Shown piece after piece: positions 7,686-15,612 of a DNA stretch of 64,000 bases (positions are counted from its first letter, which is position 1; each line of letters starts with the position of its first letter). Source of the stretch: Pantoea alhagi (GTDB taxonomy: Bacteria; Pseudomonadota; Gammaproteobacteria; Enterobacterales; Enterobacteriaceae); the NCBI RefSeq assembly GCF_002101395.1, contig NZ_CP019706.1, positions 1,612,001-1,676,000 on the forward strand, read 5' to 3'. The notes beneath the pieces were generated by a model that worked only from the letters and a program-made list of their open reading frames with translations, did not search any database and was not told the DNA's origin. The position numbers and the translations under genes were made by a program.

Positions 7686-8384
7686 TTATCTGGCAATAAT
7701 AAAACGTGCGTTATCATCCATATAAGTTTTCTCACCAGCTGGCGCGTTGATGGAACCGAAGTTCATATGCCCTCGCAGCAGCCAGCTCTCCGGGATATTC
7801 CAGGTGCGCTGCACATCAGCATCAACTAAAGGATTATAGTGCTGTAGATTAGCGCCAATTCCTTTTTCCGTCAGCGCCAGCCAAACCGCATACTGGGCGA
7901 TACCGGTGCTGTGTTCAGACCAGACTGGAAAGTTATCCGCATAGGAAGCAAACTGTTCCTGCAGGCCTTTTATAACTTGCTGATCCTCAAAGAACAGTAC
8001 CGAGCCAGCTGCAGCCGCAAAGCCATCGATTTTATCTGAGGTGCCCTGAAAATTTTCTGGCGGAACAATTTTTCTTAATTGTTCGCGGGTTAATTCCCAG
8101 AACCGATGGTGTTCCTGCCCCAGCAGGATCAATATCCGGGAGCTTTGGGAATTAAATGCCGAAGGCGCCTGCCTTACTGCTTCTTTAATCGTCTCGATAA
8201 TCTCCTCTTCCGCCAGCGTCAACCTGTTACCCAGGGCGTAAATAGTCCGGCGGTTTTTAGCCAGCGCTAAAAAGCCCTCAGCATGTTCTTGCTCGCTCCC
8301 AGTGATCGGATTAGAACGCGCCTGCGAAGCTGAATGTTTCGTTTCGGTAAAAAAAGATGAAAAAGCACTCTTGATGATGTTCAT
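7686..8384 (-). CDS. Nitroreductase-family protein
   Basis: A 232-residue FMN-dependent nitroreductase-like protein. The typical core begins near residue 38 (FLALAKNRRTIYALGN) and includes VRQAPSAFNSQSSRILIL, a flavin-contact region, and QYAVWLALTEKGIGANLQHYNP. It resembles the fungal-Frm2/Hbn1-like branch of single-domain nitroreductases that act in oxidative-stress or lipid-signal responses; the substrate here is unknown. It has about 35 extra N-terminal residues (basic and serine-rich) compared with that core. The ATG at 8384 is the only methionine before the core, but its ribosome-binding site is weak. It follows the small DUF1471 gene by 125 bp. Confidence 0.8.
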   Translation of the reverse strand: MNIIKSAFSSFFTETKHSASQARSNPITGSEQEHAEGFLALAKNRRTIYALGNRLTLAEEEIIETIKEAVRQAPSAFNSQSSRILILLGQEHHRFWELTREQLRKIVPPENFQGTSDKIDGFAAAAGSVLFFEDQQVIKGLQEQFASYADNFPVWSEHSTGIAQYAVWLALTEKGIGANLQHYNPLVDADVQRTWNIPESWLLRGHMNFGSINAPAGEKTYMDDNARFIIAR

Positions 8385-8509
8385 ATTTACACTTGCTTTT
8401 TTATGCTCTTTTCGGCCGTGCTGACAATTCAGTGAATGGCGGCAGAAGAGAGAAAGACCATCCGTTGCTGGAAAGGGTGCCCTTACAAAGCACTCTCTCC
8501 AGTTCATTT

Positions 8510-8755
8510 TTATTTGCTGAGTACTGCCGTTACGTAAGCGCCATTGTTAACGCGTGCGCCGGTAATTTTATAGGAGGCACCAGCCTGAACTGCCTGAGCG
8601 GCGATCTTAGCTTCAGCACTATCCAGAGTAGCAGCGGTCGCGCTAATGCTTTGAGCAAAACCGCCAAAGGAAATAAGAGACAAAACTGAAACAGCAACGG
8701 CGTTTTTAACCAGTGATACCGCTGAATCTGCAACAAAATTTTTGATAGCTTTCAT
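8510..8755 (-). CDS. Small exported DUF1471 (YdgH/BhsA/McbA-like) protein
   Basis: An 81-residue protein with an N-terminal signal peptide (hydrophobic core about 14-33, cleavage expected after SFGGFA) and a C-terminal DUF1471 motif (ASYKITGARVNNGAYVTAVLSK, cf. the tail of BhsA and McbA). Members are periplasmic or outer-membrane-associated stress proteins linked to biofilm and copper or acid response. A region AAATLDSAEAKIAAQAVQAG-like precedes the motif. Being just upstream of the nitroreductase-like gene on the same strand, the two may share a stress-induced transcript. Confidence 0.8.
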   Translation of the reverse strand: MKAIKNFVADSAVSLVKNAVAVSVLSLISFGGFAQSISATAATLDSAEAKIAAQAVQAGASYKITGARVNNGAYVTAVLSK

Positions 8756-8944
8756 AATAATCTCTCCAACATGTTTTATACGTTATGAGGCAATCAGCCT
8801 CGATGAGAGAAAGGATACTCATGTAAAGAGGCGATTGAAAGCTGAGCTATTTGCTCAAATCAATCAAAAATTATGAAAGAGATCTCAGGGTATTTTATCT
8901 CCCGAACGGGGATGCAGCTGGCGCAGCGTTTGCGTAACGCATAA

Positions 8945-8983
8945 AAAAATCCGGCATGCTGTTAACAGCATGACCGGATTTTT
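8945..8983 (-). terminator. Terminator-like hairpin downstream of glmS
   Basis: AAAAATCCGG (8945-8954) pairs with CCGGATTTTT (8974-8983). The interior CATGCTGTTAACAGCATG (8955-8972) is itself a perfect 18-bp palindrome, so a long stem forms. A U-run follows on the minus strand. It is about 70 bp past glmS and is the stronger of two successive hairpins there. The same structure could also insulate in the other direction. Confidence 0.7.
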
Positions 8984-9012
8984 CATTTTACCGTTTCAGT
9001 CCAACGTAACGT

Positions 9013-9040
9013 TAAAGCGGCCTCGTCCGTGGCCGCTTTA
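9013..9040 (-). terminator. First hairpin downstream of glmS
   Basis: TAAAGCGGCC (9013-9022) pairs with GGCCGCTTTA (9031-9040). It starts 13 bp beyond the glmS stop codon; the U-content after it is poor, so it is a weak terminator or 3'-end stabiliser. Confidence 0.5.
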
Positions 9041-9095
9041 TATAAGATACGTTTTATTCCACAGTAACCGATTTTGCCAGGTTACGCGGCTGGTC
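9025..9095. other. Predicted unoccupied attTn7 site
   Basis: In E. coli, Tn7 TnsD reads the last codons of glmS and the element inserts about 25 bp past the stop. Here the 3' end of glmS (encoding DQPRNLAKSVTVE) keeps nearly the same nucleotide sequence. The insertion point would fall near 9029, inside the first hairpin. No Tn7 end sequences or tns genes are visible. Confidence 0.5.
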
Positions 9096-10883
9096 AACGT
9101 CGGTGCCTTTGATCAGCGCAACGTGATAGGAGAGCAACTGTAGCGGCACGGTATAGAAGATCGGTGCAATAACCTCTTCTACATGCGGCAGAGAGATAAT
9201 TTTCATGCCTTCACTGTCGTTAAAGCCCGCATCCCGATCGGCAAACACATACAGCAGACCGCCGCGTGCGCGTACTTCTTCAATGTTGGACTTCAGCTTC
9301 TCCAGCAGTTCGTTGTTCGGCGCAACGACAATCACCGGCATATCGGCATCAATCAGCGCCAGCGGGCCATGTTTTAGCTCGCCAGCGGCGTAGGCTTCCG
9401 CATGAATATAGGAGATCTCTTTTAGCTTCAGCGCCCCTTCCATGGCGATGGGATACTGATCGCCACGGCCAAGGAACAGCGCATGATGCTTATCAGAGAA
9501 ATCTTCCGCCAGTGCTTCAATCAGCTTATCCTGCGCCAGCATCTGCTCAATACGGCTCGGCAGCGCCTGCAAAGCATGGACAATATCATGCTCTACCTGC
9601 GCATCGACGCCTTTCAGGCGACCAATTTTCGCCACCAGCATCAGCAACACCGTCAACTGAGTGGTAAATGCCTTGGTAGAGGCCACGCCGATCTCCGTTC
9701 CGGCTTTGGTCATCAGCGCCAGGTCAGATTCACGTACCAGCGAAGAGCCGGCAACGTTGCAGATAGCCAGCGAGCCCAGATAACCCAGCTCTTTCGACAA
9801 ACGCAGCGCCGCCAGCGTATCTGCCGTTTCGCCCGATTGCGACAGCGTAATCAGCAGGCTGTTTTTACGAACCGCAGATTTGCGATAGCGAAACTCAGAG
9901 GCAATCTCCACATCGCAGGGCAGGTTAGCCAGTGACTCAAACCAGTAACGCGCCACCATGCCGGAGTTATAGGAGGTGCCACAGGCGATAATCTGGATAT
10001 GCTCTACCTGACTCAACAGATCGTTGGCGTTGGCCCCCAGCTCAGAAAGATCAACCTCGCCATGACTAAAGCGCCCGCTCAGGGTGTTTTTGATCGCGTT
10101 AGGTTGTTCGTAAATTTCTTTTTGCATGTAATGACGGTAGCCGCCTTTGTCGCCAGCGTCATACTGTACGGCGGATTCAATCTCGCTACGCTTGACCGGC
10201 GCGCCTGCACGGTCAATGACGGTGATTTCACGACGCGTAACTTCGGCAATATCGCCTTCTTCCAGGTAGATAAAGCGACGGGTTACCGGCAATAGCGCCA
10301 GCTGATCGGAGGCAATAAAGTTCTCGCCAACGCCGCAGCCGATGACCAGCGGGCTACCTGAACGAGCCGCTACCAGCAGTGACGGATCGCGGCTGTCCAT
10401 AATCACCATGCCATACGCACCGCGCAGTTGAGGAATCACGCGCTGTACTACTTCACGCAGGCTGCCGCCCTGTTTCTGCTCCCAGTGCACCAAATGCGCG
10501 ACCACTTCCGTATCGGTTTCCGAAGCGAAGTGATAGCCGCGTTCGATCATCAGCTCACGCAGTGGCTCATGGTTTTCGATGATGCCGTTATGCACAATTA
10601 CGATATGTTCAGAAACGTGCGGGTGCGCATTCACCTCAGACGGCTCGCCGTGGGTTGCCCAACGGGTATGCGCGATCCCGGTGCCGCCAATCAGCGGATG
10701 CTGCTCAGCCGCCTCAGCCAGTTTCTGTACCTTACCAACGCGACGCAGGCGCGTAACGTGCCCTTGTCGATCCACCACCGCTAAACCTGCGGAGTCATAG
10801 CCGCGATACTCCAGGCGGCGCAAGCCTTCCAGCAGTATCTCTGCGATATCACGTTGCGCAACCGCGCCAACAATTCCACACAT
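9054..10883 (-). CDS. glmS: Glutamine-fructose-6-phosphate aminotransferase GlmS
   Basis: GlmS makes glucosamine-6-phosphate from fructose-6-phosphate and glutamine, the first committed step to UDP-GlcNAc for peptidoglycan and LPS. The 609-residue protein starts MCGIVGAVAQRD, with Cys2 as the glutaminase nucleophile after Met removal. It has the N-terminal amidotransferase domain (HTRWATHG, HNGIIENH) and two SIS sugar-isomerase domains (CGTSYNSG, SQSGETADT, GRGDQYPIAMEGALKLKE). The C-terminus DQPRNLAKSVTVE is conserved. It follows glmU by 107 bp; in E. coli this transcript is processed near the glmU stop and activated by sRNA GlmZ, which is likely but not shown here. Confidence 0.98.
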   Translation of the reverse strand: MCGIVGAVAQRDIAEILLEGLRRLEYRGYDSAGLAVVDRQGHVTRLRRVGKVQKLAEAAEQHPLIGGTGIAHTRWATHGEPSEVNAHPHVSEHIVIVHNGIIENHEPLRELMIERGYHFASETDTEVVAHLVHWEQKQGGSLREVVQRVIPQLRGAYGMVIMDSRDPSLLVAARSGSPLVIGCGVGENFIASDQLALLPVTRRFIYLEEGDIAEVTRREITVIDRAGAPVKRSEIESAVQYDAGDKGGYRHYMQKEIYEQPNAIKNTLSGRFSHGEVDLSELGANANDLLSQVEHIQIIACGTSYNSGMVARYWFESLANLPCDVEIASEFRYRKSAVRKNSLLITLSQSGETADTLAALRLSKELGYLGSLAICNVAGSSLVRESDLALMTKAGTEIGVASTKAFTTQLTVLLMLVAKIGRLKGVDAQVEHDIVHALQALPSRIEQMLAQDKLIEALAEDFSDKHHALFLGRGDQYPIAMEGALKLKEISYIHAEAYAAGELKHGPLALIDADMPVIVVAPNNELLEKLKSNIEEVRARGGLLYVFADRDAGFNDSEGMKIISLPHVEEVIAPIFYTVPLQLLSYHVALIKGTDVDQPRNLAKSVTVE

Positions 10884-10990
10884 AGTTCTATTCCTGACTC
10901 ATGGCGCTCATGCGCCCAGCGTTGTCATCTGACCTGATATACCAGCTTTGCTGGTTCCCCCGAGCCTTGTAGAGAGTGGGGGTTATTGTT

Positions 10991-12361
10991 TTATTTTTTC
11001 TTAACCGGGCGTTGCCAGCCCGATTTCTGAATCTGTTCTTTACGGTTGTAAACCAGCCCACCGGCGGTTACATCCTGCATAATGGTCGTGCCCGCTGCGA
11101 TGGTAGCGCCGCTGGCGACCGTTACCGGTGCCACCAGCTGCGTATCTGACCCTACAAACACATCGTCGCCGATAATGGTTTTAAATTTATTAGCGCCGTC
11201 GTAGTTGCAGGTAATGGTGCCGGCACCAATGTTCACGCCAGATCCGATTTCAGCATCGCCCAGGTAGCTAAGATGGCCAGCCTTCGAGCCTTTGCCCAGC
11301 CTCGCTTTTTTCATTTCAACAAAGTTGCCGACGTGTGCGGCTTCACCCAGTTGACTGCCCGGCCGCAGGCGCGCAAACGGCCCAACGGTACAGGAGGCGT
11401 CCAGTTCAGCATCTTCAATAACGCTGTACGGGCTGATTTCACAACCGTCGCCGATCACGCTGTTTTTGATCACGCAGCCAGCACCGATTTTCACGTTATT
11501 GCCCAGCGTGACTTTACCTTCAAGGATAACGTTAGTGTCGATTTCCACATCGCGGCCATGCTGCAGCTCGCCGCGCAGATCAAAGCGCGCCGGGTCACGC
11601 AGCATCACGCCAGCCAGCAGCAGTTTTTCCGCCTGCTCAGCCTGATAAATCCGCTCCAGCGTCGCCAGCTGCAGACGATTATTAACGCCTTCGGTTTCGC
11701 TAATGCGAGACGGCTGAACGGTAGCGATATGACGCCCTTCCGCCGATGCCAGCGCAATGATATCGGTAATGTAGTATTCGCCCTGAGCGTTGTTATTGGT
11801 GAGCTGGCTTAGCCAACGCTTCAGATCGCCGCCGTTAGCAACCAGAATGCCGGTGTTGATCTCAGAAATCGTCAGCTGCTCCGGCGAGGCATCTTTCTGC
11901 TCAACGATGCCGGTTACCTCACCGTTTTCACGCACAATGCGTCCATAGCCGGTGGGGTTATCCAGCTTCACGGTTAACAGGCCGATTCCGCCCGCAGGCT
12001 TCGCTGCACACAGGCGCGCCAGCGTATCTACGGTGATTAACGGCACGTCGCCGTACAGCATCAGAATATCTTCGTCATCGGCAAAGAAAGGGGCGGCCTG
12101 CTGCATCGCATGCCCGGTTCCTAATTGCTCAGCCTGCAGCACCCAATTCAGCGCATCATCACCCAGCGTGGCTTTCAGCCGATCGCCGCCATGACCGTAA
12201 ACCAGATTAATTGCGCGCGCACCGACACCTTTTGCCGCATCGATAACGTGTTGAACCATGGGTTTTCCTGCCAGAGTATGCAGGACTTTAGGAAGATCGG
12301 AATACATGCGTGTTCCCTTGCCGGCAGCAAGGATCACCACACTCATTGCGCTGTTAGACAT
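10991..12361 (-). CDS. glmU: Bifunctional UDP-GlcNAc pyrophosphorylase / glucosamine-1-phosphate acetyltransferase GlmU
   Basis: GlmU acetylates glucosamine-1-phosphate and then couples it to UTP, giving UDP-GlcNAc. The N-terminal uridyltransferase half has LAAGKGTRM (11-19), QLGTGHAMQQA and LYGDVPLI. The C-terminal half is a left-handed beta helix of hexapeptide repeats ending in the acetyl-CoA site and the tail GWQRPVKKK. Two ATGs are possible: at 12361 AGGA is 7 bases upstream and the product is 456 residues, the E. coli length, so that start is preferred over 12367. It forms an operon with glmS. Confidence 0.97.
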   Translation of the reverse strand: MSNSAMSVVILAAGKGTRMYSDLPKVLHTLAGKPMVQHVIDAAKGVGARAINLVYGHGGDRLKATLGDDALNWVLQAEQLGTGHAMQQAAPFFADDEDILMLYGDVPLITVDTLARLCAAKPAGGIGLLTVKLDNPTGYGRIVRENGEVTGIVEQKDASPEQLTISEINTGILVANGGDLKRWLSQLTNNNAQGEYYITDIIALASAEGRHIATVQPSRISETEGVNNRLQLATLERIYQAEQAEKLLLAGVMLRDPARFDLRGELQHGRDVEIDTNVILEGKVTLGNNVKIGAGCVIKNSVIGDGCEISPYSVIEDAELDASCTVGPFARLRPGSQLGEAAHVGNFVEMKKARLGKGSKAGHLSYLGDAEIGSGVNIGAGTITCNYDGANKFKTIIGDDVFVGSDTQLVAPVTVASGATIAAGTTIMQDVTAGGLVYNRKEQIQKSGWQRPVKKK

Positions 12362-12569
12362 AGCCATCCTGATAGAATTTTTACAGAGGAAAGTTAAACG
12401 GTTTCGCCCTGAGATTACTACATTTTTCTCCTGGCGAAATTAACCGGCTTTCCGATTATTACCACGGCAAAGAATGCACCGCCGTTGATGATAAATACAA
12501 CGAAAAAAGGCGATTTTTAGCCGCTTAATTTTAGCTGTGTAGCAAGAGAGGAAAGGGGCAGGGGACGAT

Positions 12570-12599
12570 AAAAAAATGCCAGCCCGTTTGGGCTGGCAT
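12570..12599 (-). terminator. ATP synthase operon terminator
   Basis: ATGCCAGCCC (12576-12585) and GGGCTGGCAT (12590-12599) form a 10-bp stem with a 4-base loop. On the minus strand it is followed by six or more Us (12575-12570), just after the atpC stop. Confidence 0.88.
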
Positions 12600-12621
12600 G
12601 ATTAGCTGCTGTTAAGCCTGA

Positions 12622-13041
12622 TTACATCGCTTTTTTGGTCAGTTCGATGACGCGCAGCTTGGCAATGGCTTTCGCCAGCTCTGCCGAAGCCTGAGCATAG
12701 TCCACGTCGCCATGCGCTTTGTGAATATGCTCTTCCGCTTTGCGTTTTGCTTCCAACGCACGCGCTTCATCAAGATCGGTGCCGCGAATCGCCGTATCAG
12801 CCAGCACGGTAACCGTACCTGCCTGTACTTCCAGCACGCCGCCGGAGAGATAGATATACTCTTCTTCACCGTGCTGTTTAACGATGCGCACCATGCCAGG
12901 CTTAATGGCGGTCAGCAGCGGCGTATGGCCAGGGAAAATACCCAGCTCACCTTCGCTACCTGACACCTGAATTTTCTGTACCAGTCCGCTGAACATCTGC
13001 TGTTCTGCGCTGACAACATCCAGGTGATAAGTCATAGCCAT
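12622..13041 (-). CDS. atpC: ATP synthase epsilon subunit AtpC
   Basis: Epsilon is part of the rotating central stalk of F1 and an intrinsic inhibitor of ATP hydrolysis. The 139 residues consist of an N-terminal beta sandwich (TYHLDVVSAEQQMFSG, GELGIFPGHTPLLTAIKPG) and a C-terminal helical hairpin (LDEARALEAKRKAEEHI, ASAELAKAIAKLRV). The ATG at 13041 has GGGAGG six bases upstream and gives exactly the E. coli length; an upstream TTG is too close to that site. It is the last gene of the operon. Confidence 0.97.
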   Translation of the reverse strand: MAMTYHLDVVSAEQQMFSGLVQKIQVSGSEGELGIFPGHTPLLTAIKPGMVRIVKQHGEEEYIYLSGGVLEVQAGTVTVLADTAIRGTDLDEARALEAKRKAEEHIHKAHGDVDYAQASAELAKAIAKLRVIELTKKAM

Positions 13042-13173
13042 TTTCAACCTCCCGGAAAACGACCCCGCGCCGTTTCAGGCTGAGCGGCTTTGCTTTATCC
13101 GGATCGCCGTCTTAAGTCAGCGATCCGGGATATCTGCTTGCCACCCTGCGCCTTGATCAGGCTGGGGAAGTTA

Positions 13174-14571
13174 TTACAGTTTCTTCGCTTTTTCCACGGC
13201 TTCTTCGATGGCACCAACCATGTAGAAGGCCTGTTCTGGCAGGTGATCGAACTCACCGTCCATAATGCCTTTAAAGCCACGGATAGTGTCTTTCAGCGAA
13301 ACGTATTTGCCCGGAGAACCGGTGAATACTTCTGCCACGAAGAACGGCTGAGACAGGAAGCGCTGAATTTTACGTGCGCGAGCCACCAGCAGTTTGTCTT
13401 CTTCAGACAGTTCATCCATACCAAGGATGGCGATGATGTCTTTCAGTTCCTGGTAACGCTGCAGAATAGACTGCACGCCACGCGCCGTATCGTAGTGCTC
13501 CTGACCTACAACCAGCGGATCCAGCTGACGGCTGGTGGAATCCAGCGGGTCAACGGCCGGGTAGATACCCAGAGACGCGATCTGACGGCTCAGAGTAACG
13601 GTAGAGTCAAGGTGGGCGAAGGTGGTCGCCGGAGACGGGTCAGTCAAGTCATCCGCAGGTACGTAAACGGCCTGTACAGAGGTGATTGAACCCGTCTTGG
13701 TGGAGGTAATACGCTCCTGCAACACACCCATCTCTTCCGCCAGCGTCGGCTGATAACCTACTGCAGACGGCATACGACCCAGCAGCGCGGATACTTCAGT
13801 ACCGGCCAGGGTGTAACGGTAGATGTTATCGATAAACAGCAGAACGTCACGGCCTTCATCACGGAATTTCTCCGCCATGGTCAGACCGGTCAGCGCTACA
13901 CGCAGACGGTTGCCCGGCGGCTCGTTCATCTGGCCATAAACCAGCGCAACTTTATCGATAACGTTAGAGTCGGTCATTTCGTGGTAGAAGTCGTTACCCT
14001 CACGAGTACGCTCGCCCACACCGGCAAATACCGAGTAACCTGAGTGCTCAGCCGCGATGTTACGGATCAGCTCCATCATGTTTACGGTTTTACCTACGCC
14101 CGCACCACCGAACAGACCCACTTTACCGCCCTTAGCGAACGGACACATCAGGTCGATAACCTTGATGCCGGTTTCCAGCAGTTCCTGCGAGTTTGACTGA
14201 TCTTCGTATGAAGGCGCTGCGCGATGAATAGAGGCGATCTCTACGGCACCACCGTCTTCATCTTTCAGTTCGCCTTTCATATCGATCGGCTCGCCAAGCA
14301 CGTTCATGATACGGCCCAGGGTAGCTTTACCCACCGGTACCTGAATCGGCTTTTTAAGATCAGCGACTTCCAGGCCACGTTTCAGGCCGTCAGAAGTACC
14401 CATAGCGATGGTACGAACCACGCCGCCGCCCAGCTGCTGTTGAACTTCCAGCACCAGACGCGCATCACCATTTTTAACCTCAAGGGCGTTGTACACCTGC
14501 GGTACAGCGTCCTGAGGGAACTCGACGTCAACTACGGCGCCGATGATCTGGACAATCTTTCCAGTTGCCAT
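13174..14571 (-). CDS. atpD: ATP synthase beta subunit AtpD
   Basis: The beta subunit carries the catalytic nucleotide sites of F1. The P-loop GGAGVGKT and the catalytic GERTREG segment are intact, as is the DELSEED-loop region (GMDELSEEDKLLV). The start MATGKIVQ at 14571 matches the family; 13 in-frame upstream codons are leader. The product is 465 residues against 460 in E. coli: the difference lies in the loop after DMKGE (residues about 113-127), where the E. coli sequence IGEEERWA is replaced by a longer acidic stretch ending in IHRAAPSY. It lies between atpG and atpC. Confidence 0.97.
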   Translation of the reverse strand: MATGKIVQIIGAVVDVEFPQDAVPQVYNALEVKNGDARLVLEVQQQLGGGVVRTIAMGTSDGLKRGLEVADLKKPIQVPVGKATLGRIMNVLGEPIDMKGELKDEDGGAVEIASIHRAAPSYEDQSNSQELLETGIKVIDLMCPFAKGGKVGLFGGAGVGKTVNMMELIRNIAAEHSGYSVFAGVGERTREGNDFYHEMTDSNVIDKVALVYGQMNEPPGNRLRVALTGLTMAEKFRDEGRDVLLFIDNIYRYTLAGTEVSALLGRMPSAVGYQPTLAEEMGVLQERITSTKTGSITSVQAVYVPADDLTDPSPATTFAHLDSTVTLSRQIASLGIYPAVDPLDSTSRQLDPLVVGQEHYDTARGVQSILQRYQELKDIIAILGMDELSEEDKLLVARARKIQRFLSQPFFVAEVFTGSPGKYVSLKDTIRGFKGIMDGEFDHLPEQAFYMVGAIEEAVEKAKKL

Positions 14572-14693
14572 CTTGAATCCTCTACCTAATTCGTTTCTAC
14601 CCATCGTCATGGTCGTCGCAGTGTCGATCGCGCGTTACGCTCAGCTGATCGGTCAACCTGTCGACAGCCGCGCCAGTGACGGGGTATACCTGG

Positions 14694-15560
14694 TTAAACC
14701 GCGGAGGCCCCCGAGACGATCTCGGTAAGTTCCTGGGTGATGCTGGCCTGACGAGCCTTGTTGTATACCAACTGCAGCTCTTTGATCAGGTTGCCGCCGT
14801 TGTCGGTCGCCGCTTTCATCGCCACCATACGTGCGGCCTGTTCGCTGGCCAGGTTTTCCACAACGCCCTGATAAACCTGAGATTCGACATAACGACGCAG
14901 CAGGGTGTCCAGCAGCGATTTCGGATCCGGTTCGTACAGGTAATCCCAGGTTTTTTTCTCTAACTCTTCTTCCCCTTCCGCTGGCGGTAACGGCAGCAGC
15001 TGGGTAACGGTTGGAGTCTGGGACATGGTGTTGTTAAATTTGTTGCTGACCACATACAGCTTGTCGAGACGACCTTCGTCATAGGCCTGCAGCATGACTT
15101 TTACCGGGCCAATCAGTTCTGACAGGGAAGGGTTGTCACCCATACCGGTCACCTGCGCCACGACATTGCCACCTACGGAACCAAAGAAAGCCAGCCCCTT
15201 AGAACCGATAATCGCCAAATCGCTCTGAACGCCTTTATCAGACCAGGCTTTCATCTCTGCCAGCAATTTTTTGAACAGGTTAATGTTCAAACCACCACAA
15301 AGCCCGCGGTCGGTAGAAACGACCAAATAGCCGACGCGCTTAACGTCGCGCTCTTCCAGGTAAGGGTGCTTGTATTCCAGATTACCTAACGCAATGTGAC
15401 CAATCACTTTGCGCATGGTTTCTGCATACGGACGGCTGGCCGCCATGCGTTCCTGCGTTTTACGCATTTTGGAGGCGGCGACCATTTCCATCGCTTTGGT
15501 GATCTTCTGCGTGTTTTTCACGCTTCCGATCTTGGTACGTATCTCTTTTGCGCCGGCCAT
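14694..15560 (-). CDS. atpG: ATP synthase gamma subunit AtpG
   Basis: Gamma is the asymmetric central shaft that turns inside the alpha3-beta3 ring. The 288-residue protein has the two long helices that form the shaft: the N-terminal one (MAGAKEIRTKIGSVKNTQKITKAMEMVAASKMRK) and the C-terminal one (ARMVAMKAATDNGGNLIKELQLVYNKARQASITQELTEIVSGA). Between them is the Rossmann-like domain with STDRGLCGGLN. Length equals E. coli plus one residue. Confidence 0.97.
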   Translation of the reverse strand: MAGAKEIRTKIGSVKNTQKITKAMEMVAASKMRKTQERMAASRPYAETMRKVIGHIALGNLEYKHPYLEERDVKRVGYLVVSTDRGLCGGLNINLFKKLLAEMKAWSDKGVQSDLAIIGSKGLAFFGSVGGNVVAQVTGMGDNPSLSELIGPVKVMLQAYDEGRLDKLYVVSNKFNNTMSQTPTVTQLLPLPPAEGEEELEKKTWDYLYEPDPKSLLDTLLRRYVESQVYQGVVENLASEQAARMVAMKAATDNGGNLIKELQLVYNKARQASITQELTEIVSGASAV

Positions 15561-15612
15561 TAGCTTCTCCTCAAAGCCTTGCGGCCTGCCTTTTCAGACA
15601 AGCCGCCAGACA

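Noticed and set aside
8756..9053. Possible Tn7 or Tn7-like insertion beside glmS
   Set aside because: Neither the Tn7 end sequence nor any tns-type gene is visible; only the target site is present.
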